42,971 bases of DNA from contig JAQVEZ010000003.1 in NCBI GenBank assembly GCA_028697455.1, positions 1 through 42,971 of the forward strand. Reading direction: 5' to 3'. This DNA comes from Minisyncoccota bacterium. Its GTDB lineage: Bacteria > Patescibacteriota > Minisyncoccia > Phycocordibacterales > UBA1006. Under the pieces are notes generated by a model. It had not been told where the DNA came from. It was given only the letters and a program-made list of their open reading frames with translations, and made no database searches. Shown piece by piece: positions 38,404-42,971 of the stretch. Both the position numbers and the translations under genes were made by a program. Each line of letters starts with the position of its first letter. The stretch's first letter is position 1.

Positions 38404-39393
38404 TTAAAGAAAAACTGACTTAAGCTTAAGCAAATCAATACCGTATTCCCTTTCAAGTTGCTCTAAAAGCTCTTTGAAATAACGTTCTGCTGTTGGAAGT
38501 TGTTGTTGAAAAAATAAATTTCCCTGTTCAAAACCGAGTACACTATAGACACTCATATCATGGATAAGGCGAATGAGAGCAAGGACAAGGAGATATTTTA
38601 TAAAATCTTTTCTTTGTTTTTTATCCTGTGTTTTTTCTCGATAATAATCAACAAGAAGGTCTTTGTATTGATAAGCATACGGAGACTCTGGAGAATAAAC
38701 AAAGGAAGCAAGATCATAAAAACGAGGGCCACACCTACCTCCCTGAAAATCAATAAGAACGAGTTCATCATCCTGATCTACAAGAATATTTCTACTTTGA
38801 AAATCTCGATGCATAAAAACATAGTCATCTTTGGAAATTTCATCAATAATATTTTCTATTTTTGTCTTATCTTCCGTAAAAAAGTCATTATCCACATGAA
38901 GACCTTTGTGTGGAAGATATTTATTTTGAAATGCCCAAAACTCTCTTGCTATTTCATGGTGATCAAAACTCTGAAAAGGGTGACACACAGAAAAATCAAA
39001 ATTGGAGCTCCCTTCATTCTGAACACTTATCAAAAGATCTAGGGTTTTTTTGAGAATTTTTGTTTTGTTTGTCTCATCCTCGAGATACGAAAAAAGATCG
39101 CGATCTCCGCAATACTCTTGTAGATAATAATAGTATGAATTATCGACAATAAAAAAATCAGGCACCCGAACTCCCCTTTCTTTTAATGCCTTTTGTGTCT
39201 GAATAAAGGCTTTATTCTCTTGTCTGTCTGGACCATAAACAGCTATCGCTTTGTGTTTAGCTGACTCAAGAAAATAATATTGCCGCAAAGAAGCATGGGG
39301 AGAAAGTTTTTTCACTGATATAACTTGTTCGTGAAAAAAATCAAAAAATAAAGCTTTGAAAATATCAATATCGTGTTGTCCCTTATTCTTCAT
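38404..39393 (-). CDS. Phosphotransferase (APH/AmgK-like) family enzyme
   Basis: VFMHRDFQSRNILVDQDDELVLIDFQGGRCGPRFYDLASFVYSP. Confidence 0.82.
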   Translation of the reverse strand: MKNKGQHDIDIFKALFFDFFHEQVISVKKLSPHASLRQYYFLESAKHKAIAVYGPDRQENKAFIQTQKALKERGVRVPDFFIVDNSYYYYLQEYCGDRDLFSYLEDETNKTKILKKTLDLLISVQNEGSSNFDFSVCHPFQSFDHHEIAREFWAFQNKYLPHKGLHVDNDFFTEDKTKIENIIDEISKDDYVFMHRDFQSRNILVDQDDELVLIDFQGGRCGPRFYDLASFVYSPESPYAYQYKDLLVDYYREKTQDKKQRKDFIKYLLVLALIRLIHDMSVYSVLGFEQGNLFFQQQLPTAERYFKELLEQLEREYGIDLLKLKSVFL

Positions 39394-40111
39394 TCCCCTG
39401 ATAATAGCACAGAATCCTTATAATTTCATGAGCAAATTTTTGTTCAATAAACCCTGGACTTGTCGCAATGCAAATGGCTTCTGCCTTGTTCCACGCCTTT
39501 CGAATAGCATTCACCTTTGATTCAAGAGAAACAAAATCTCCTTCAGGGCCAAAAATATCAATATCGAGACTCAGAAAAAAAGGGTCTTTAGGAAGAATAA
39601 AATTTTCAAAAGAGTGCGAATCTGTTATTCGATAGACAGAACTAACAATCCCTTTCCCAGAAATAGCATCAAAAAAATCTGAGATCCTTGTTCTGGAAAT
39701 TGTTTTTGCAATTGAGTTTAGTTCAAAATCTTTTTCTTCAAAACGTTGTTCACAAAGAGCATCGTCGTTGTGTGCATCGATGTGCACAACACCAAAGGAC
39801 TCTTTCTTCTGGGTCCTCATTTCCACCAATGGATATAACATCTCATTATGGTTATCAACGATATAAATAAGTTTTCCGCGAACATCGAGAACCTGGCACT
39901 GAGCAAGTCCCAAGTATGATCCATAATCATCACTGAAGACGGGAATTTTTGAAGGGCTTGGGTCAAATTGCTGCACTCTTACAAAACGAGGATAATAAAG
40001 AGAATCACCTTTTTCGTCATAATTACGAGAGATATCAAAAGAACTTGGCAAGGTTTTTTCTTTGCTTTTTTCCCAAAGTTCTTCTATTTTCCAAAAGAGT
40101 TTTTGGTACAT
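39383..40111 (-). CDS. UPF0489/arginase-fold-like metal-binding protein
   Basis: IYIVDNHNEMLYPLVE, FGVVHIDAHNDD, FFLSLDIDIFGPEGDF; overlaps the downstream phosphotransferase. Confidence 0.6.
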   Translation of the reverse strand: MYQKLFWKIEELWEKSKEKTLPSSFDISRNYDEKGDSLYYPRFVRVQQFDPSPSKIPVFSDDYGSYLGLAQCQVLDVRGKLIYIVDNHNEMLYPLVEMRTQKKESFGVVHIDAHNDDALCEQRFEEKDFELNSIAKTISRTRISDFFDAISGKGIVSSVYRITDSHSFENFILPKDPFFLSLDIDIFGPEGDFVSLESKVNAIRKAWNKAEAICIATSPGFIEQKFAHEIIRILCYYQGNEE

Positions 40112-40245
40112 ATACTATTAAGTATAACAAAAAGCGCCTGTATGGTGCAGGGATTTTTAGTTCCTCTCTAAATGACTTTCTGGTATACTAATAAAAACCT
40201 TTTTGCCTATGGAACATAAAACAGATTAAAACTTAACATTATCAA

Positions 40246-40270
40246 AAAACCCGCTCACGCAGCGGGTTTT
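40246..40270 (-). terminator. Terminator downstream of tRNA-Trp
   Basis: AAAACCCGCT-CACGC-AGCGGGTTTT with U-tract on the minus strand. Confidence 0.8.
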
Positions 40271-40368
40271 AAATTCTCACAGGTGACTTTTTTCAATCCT
40301 CTCACACCCATCTCATTCGTACACAATAAATCACACGGCACTATCGTATCGGGTTCATTATCGTATGG

Positions 40369-40439
40369 CGGGCGATGAGGGAATCGAACCCCCAACAAAG
40401 GTTTTGGAGACCTCTATTATACCATTTAACTAATCGCCC
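40369..40439 (-). tRNA. tRNA-Trp (anticodon CCA)
   Basis: GGGCGAT/ATCGCCC acceptor, GAGGT-CTCCAAA-ACCTT anticodon arm, discriminator G. Confidence 0.95.
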
Positions 40440-40477
40440 TGAATAAAAAGGAATAATTCCTTTGAAATTATTCCTTT

Positions 40478-40654
40478 TTATTTTTTCTTATGCATTTTTT
40501 TGGTTTCAATAAATTCAACTCGTTTTTGAAGTTTCTTGCTGAATTTTATCAAACTCAATTTTGCAACATTTGCAAATTTCTTTTTGTTACGTCGTGTAAC
40601 AACATGTTCATTTGCCTCCTTTGAATATAAAGTAATAAGATTGTCTTGTGACAT
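40478..40654 (-). CDS. rpmG: Ribosomal protein bL33 (58 aa, zinc-ligand-free type; absent from the supplied ORF track)
   Basis: Translated by eye: MSQDNLITLYSKEANEHVVTRRNKKKFANVAKLSLIKFSKKLQKRVEFIETKKMHKKK*; next to tRNA-Trp as in the known rpmG-trnW order. Confidence 0.85.
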   Translation of the reverse strand: MSQDNLITLYSKEANEHVVTRRNKKKFANVAKLSLIKFSKKLQKRVEFIETKKMHKKK

Positions 40655-40748
40655 AACAATGAAATAATAAATCTAACTAAAAACGGAAAAGTCTTCCCGC
40701 AATGACCACTAGATTACCCTAAAAAGATAAAAAATCAAGTAACTTAAA

Positions 40749-41153
40749 CTAAAGGTTTTTACAGAAAAATGATGATCTGTTCGGGCTATACATAAGTTCA
40801 CAACTCACCCCAGCACCATCAACACAGTAATATGAACCATTCCGGAGTTTAGTACAAATAAGAATCTGCGAATCTTGGGGTGGGTTTGTTTGGCAAATAA
40901 CCTCCTTCCCATATTCTTGAATAATATCTTGAACAATAGAACCAACATTCCCGGTATAACAGGTATTTTTAAAGCTTCCATCTCCATGATCAAGAAAAAA
41001 TATTTCTCCTTGAATTTGATTCATTAAAGATTTCGTATACATATCTGAAGTTTCTTGGAAAAGAACTTTTACATGGGGAACAGCAAAGACGAACATGGCA
41101 ACAACAGCAATAATAAGAAGGAAGGTTTTTGTTTGAAAACGATAGTAATTCAT
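40749..41153 (-). CDS. Small exported Cys-containing protein, pilin-like C-terminus
   Basis: N-terminal TM; NGSYYCVDGAGVSC resembles the pilA NQDGTVFCVDSTG; TATAAT 9 nt before ATG. Confidence 0.55.
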   Translation of the reverse strand: MNYYRFQTKTFLLIIAVVAMFVFAVPHVKVLFQETSDMYTKSLMNQIQGEIFFLDHGDGSFKNTCYTGNVGSIVQDIIQEYGKEVICQTNPPQDSQILICTKLRNGSYYCVDGAGVSCELMYSPNRSSFFCKNL

Positions 41154-41192
41154 AACATCTTTATTATAACACGGTCAAGGTTAAAGAATAAC

Positions 41193-42971
41193 TTACTTTG
41201 CGTACTTTGTTGCATCTTCAAGTCGCAACGACAACAAGGCAGACGCGTCGTCTCTTCCAAGAGTTACTCCAAAGAGTGTCTGTGCTCGACTCATCGTCTC
41301 TCGGTTGTGAGTAACCACAATAAGCTGGGAGAATTGAGAGAGAGACTCAATCATATCTCCATAACGCTGGGAGTTCGCCTCATCAAGAGCCGCATCTGTT
41401 TCATCCAAAACAAGAAATGGCGGTGGATTAACCTGAGAAAGAGCAAACAAAAGCGCAATTGAGGTGAGGGAACGCTCCCCTCCCGAGAGCATATCCAAAT
41501 CAGAAACCTTTTTTCGAGGAAGAGAGACGTGGATATCAACCCCCGTTTCGGATTCCTTTGAATCATCCTCAGGGAGTAACTCGTCTTCTTGTTCTTTTTT
41601 CTTTCTTTTTTTAGTTTCAACAAGAGAGAGTGCTGCCTTCCCTCCTCCAAACATAAGTTTGAAAAAACGATCAAACTGCTCATTAATTTTTTCAACTCCA
41701 AGAAAAAATTCCTTATCAAGTGTCTGTTTTAGCTCAGAGATAATATTCTCGAGTGATTGAATCGAAAGATTAATATCGTTAATTTCCCTTTCCAAGAAAA
41801 GATCCCTTTCTTGCGCTTCCTGGTATTCTTCAAGGACGTCTCCTCCAGAACCACCACCAATATCTTCAATACGGATTTTAATTCGTTCAATTTCTCTTCT
41901 AAACTGTTCTTGCTCGTGCGGATCAATCACTTCATCCATTGCTGTGTCTTTTTCAGCAAGATGTGAGCTTATTGCGTCTCCAAGATTCCCCAAAAGGACC
42001 ATCGCTTCGTGGTATTCTTCTTCTCTCGACTGCACTCTCAAAGAAAGTGCTGATTTTTTATTCTCAAGGAGTGAGATTTTTCCAAGAAGCTCTTTGTGCT
42101 GCCCAAGTGATTCGTAATAAACTCTTTCTTGCTTTCGCCATTCTTCTTCTTCTTGTTTTATAGAAAGGGCTAACTCTGAAAGTTTTTTTTGTTCCCGTGA
42201 TTCTGTTTCAAGGGTTTTGTTTATTTTATCCTGGAGAGTTTCTATCTTTTCAAGCGTAAGAGAAAGTTCCCTGTCATCGACAAAGGGTTTATCATTTTTT
42301 TCTTGCTGATCCAAAAAATCATGTATGGTATGCAAAAGAGCACTTTTTTCGCTTGAAAAGTTTTCTTCAGTGAGTTGCTCAAGTTTTTGTCTAAAAGAGA
42401 GAAGAAATTCTTTTACTTCATGATAAGAAATAATTTTTTCTTTTGTGGTGTCTTGAGATTGTTGTTTTTTGAGTACACTCAAAATACCTTCAAGGCGACT
42501 TTGTTCTTGCCTGAGAAAAGAGAGCTCTTCTCGAAGGTTCTTTATTTTTTGCTCTTGATTCTTAAGCTCCTCTTCAAAACTCGAATGAAAGGTACTCTCT
42601 TCGGAATAGTTTTCCAGAAGAGCATCGATTCTTTCCTTTTCTTGCTTCAAAAAAAGTTCTTCTTTGTGAATGTCTTCTTGAAGAGAATGAATAAGCCGAT
42701 CCTCACGAGCAAAATAAAGCAAATACTTTTCAAGAAGTTCTTCTCGAAGTACTTTTGCTTTTTCGATAATTTCAACTTGCTTTTTAAGAAACCTCAAGTG
42801 TGGAGCAATTTCACGCCGCAAAAGCTCTGATTCACGAAGGTTTGCAAGAGCTTGCTTAAGTTTTTTTTCAGATTCTTTTATTCGATATTGGTAAATCTTT
42901 AAACCAAGAGCTTCTTCAATGAGCTCTTTTCTGTCTTTTGAATTAGCGTTGAGATACCTATCAGCTTCACC
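41193..42971 (-). CDS. SMC-family ATPase (5' end outside window)
   Basis: Frame stays open to the window edge (GEADRYLNANSKDRKELIEEALGLKIYQYRIKESEKKL...); LSGGERSLTSIALLFALSQVNPPPFLVLDETDAALDEAN. Confidence 0.9.
   Translation of the reverse strand, partial: GEADRYLNANSKDRKELIEEALGLKIYQYRIKESEKKLKQALANLRESELLRREIAPHLRFLKKQVEIIEKAKVLREELLEKYLLYFAREDRLIHSLQEDIHKEELFLKQEKERIDALLENYSEESTFHSSFEEELKNQEQKIKNLREELSFLRQEQSRLEGILSVLKKQQSQDTTKEKIISYHEVKEFLLSFRQKLEQLTEENFSSEKSALLHTIHDFLDQQEKNDKPFVDDRELSLTLEKIETLQDKINKTLETESREQKKLSELALSIKQEEEEWRKQERVYYESLGQHKELLGKISLLENKKSALSLRVQSREEEYHEAMVLLGNLGDAISSHLAEKDTAMDEVIDPHEQEQFRREIERIKIRIEDIGGGSGGDVLEEYQEAQERDLFLEREINDINLSIQSLENIISELKQTLDKEFFLGVEKINEQFDRFFKLMFGGGKAALSLVETKKRKKKEQEDELLPEDDSKESETGVDIHVSLPRKKVSDLDMLSGGERSLTSIALLFALSQVNPPPFLVLDETDAALDEANSQRYGDMIESLSQFSQLIVVTHNRETMSRAQTLFGVTLGRDDASALLSLRLEDATKYAK

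Overview
The window looks like a core-genome segment of a Patescibacteria/CPR (Parcubacteria-like) organism; this assignment is inferred from gene content and tRNA features. It contains secG, an ABC solute-binding protein and MFS transporter, seven tRNAs, gatA/gatC, ligA, a long type IV pilus cluster (pilM-N-O-hyp-B-T-C-A, pseudopilins, pilD), a comFC-like gene, a three-gene restriction-modification cassette (two methyltransferases flanking a PD-(D/E)XK nuclease), recG, a cold-shock gene, ftsH, smpB, a GIY-YIG ORF, tmRNA (ssrA), a fragmented ribosomal protein cluster (S19-L22-S3-L16-S17-L14-L24-L5), bL33 (missed by the ORF track) and the 3' part of an SMC-like gene. The most unusual signal is a set of compact TCCGCC-N3/4-GGCGGA hairpins joined to broken copies of neighbouring tRNA genes. 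An upstream tRNA-Ile(UAU) 5'-half copy has its D-loop replaced by such a hairpin. The tRNA-Ser gene is flanked by a 5' fragment plus hairpin on one side and a hairpin plus 3' fragment on the other. A related hairpin with a compensatory base-pair change lies 7 nt before ssrA, next to a small GIY-YIG nuclease ORF. Other observations: near-universal leaderless promoter architecture, an atypical initiator tRNA (A1.A72), a tRNA-Ile(UAU), a tmRNA tag ending in -LAIA, an apparently hinge-less SMC, a membrane-anchored HEPN-like protein and a receiver domain without its phospho-acceptor Asp. No searches or folding programs were run.
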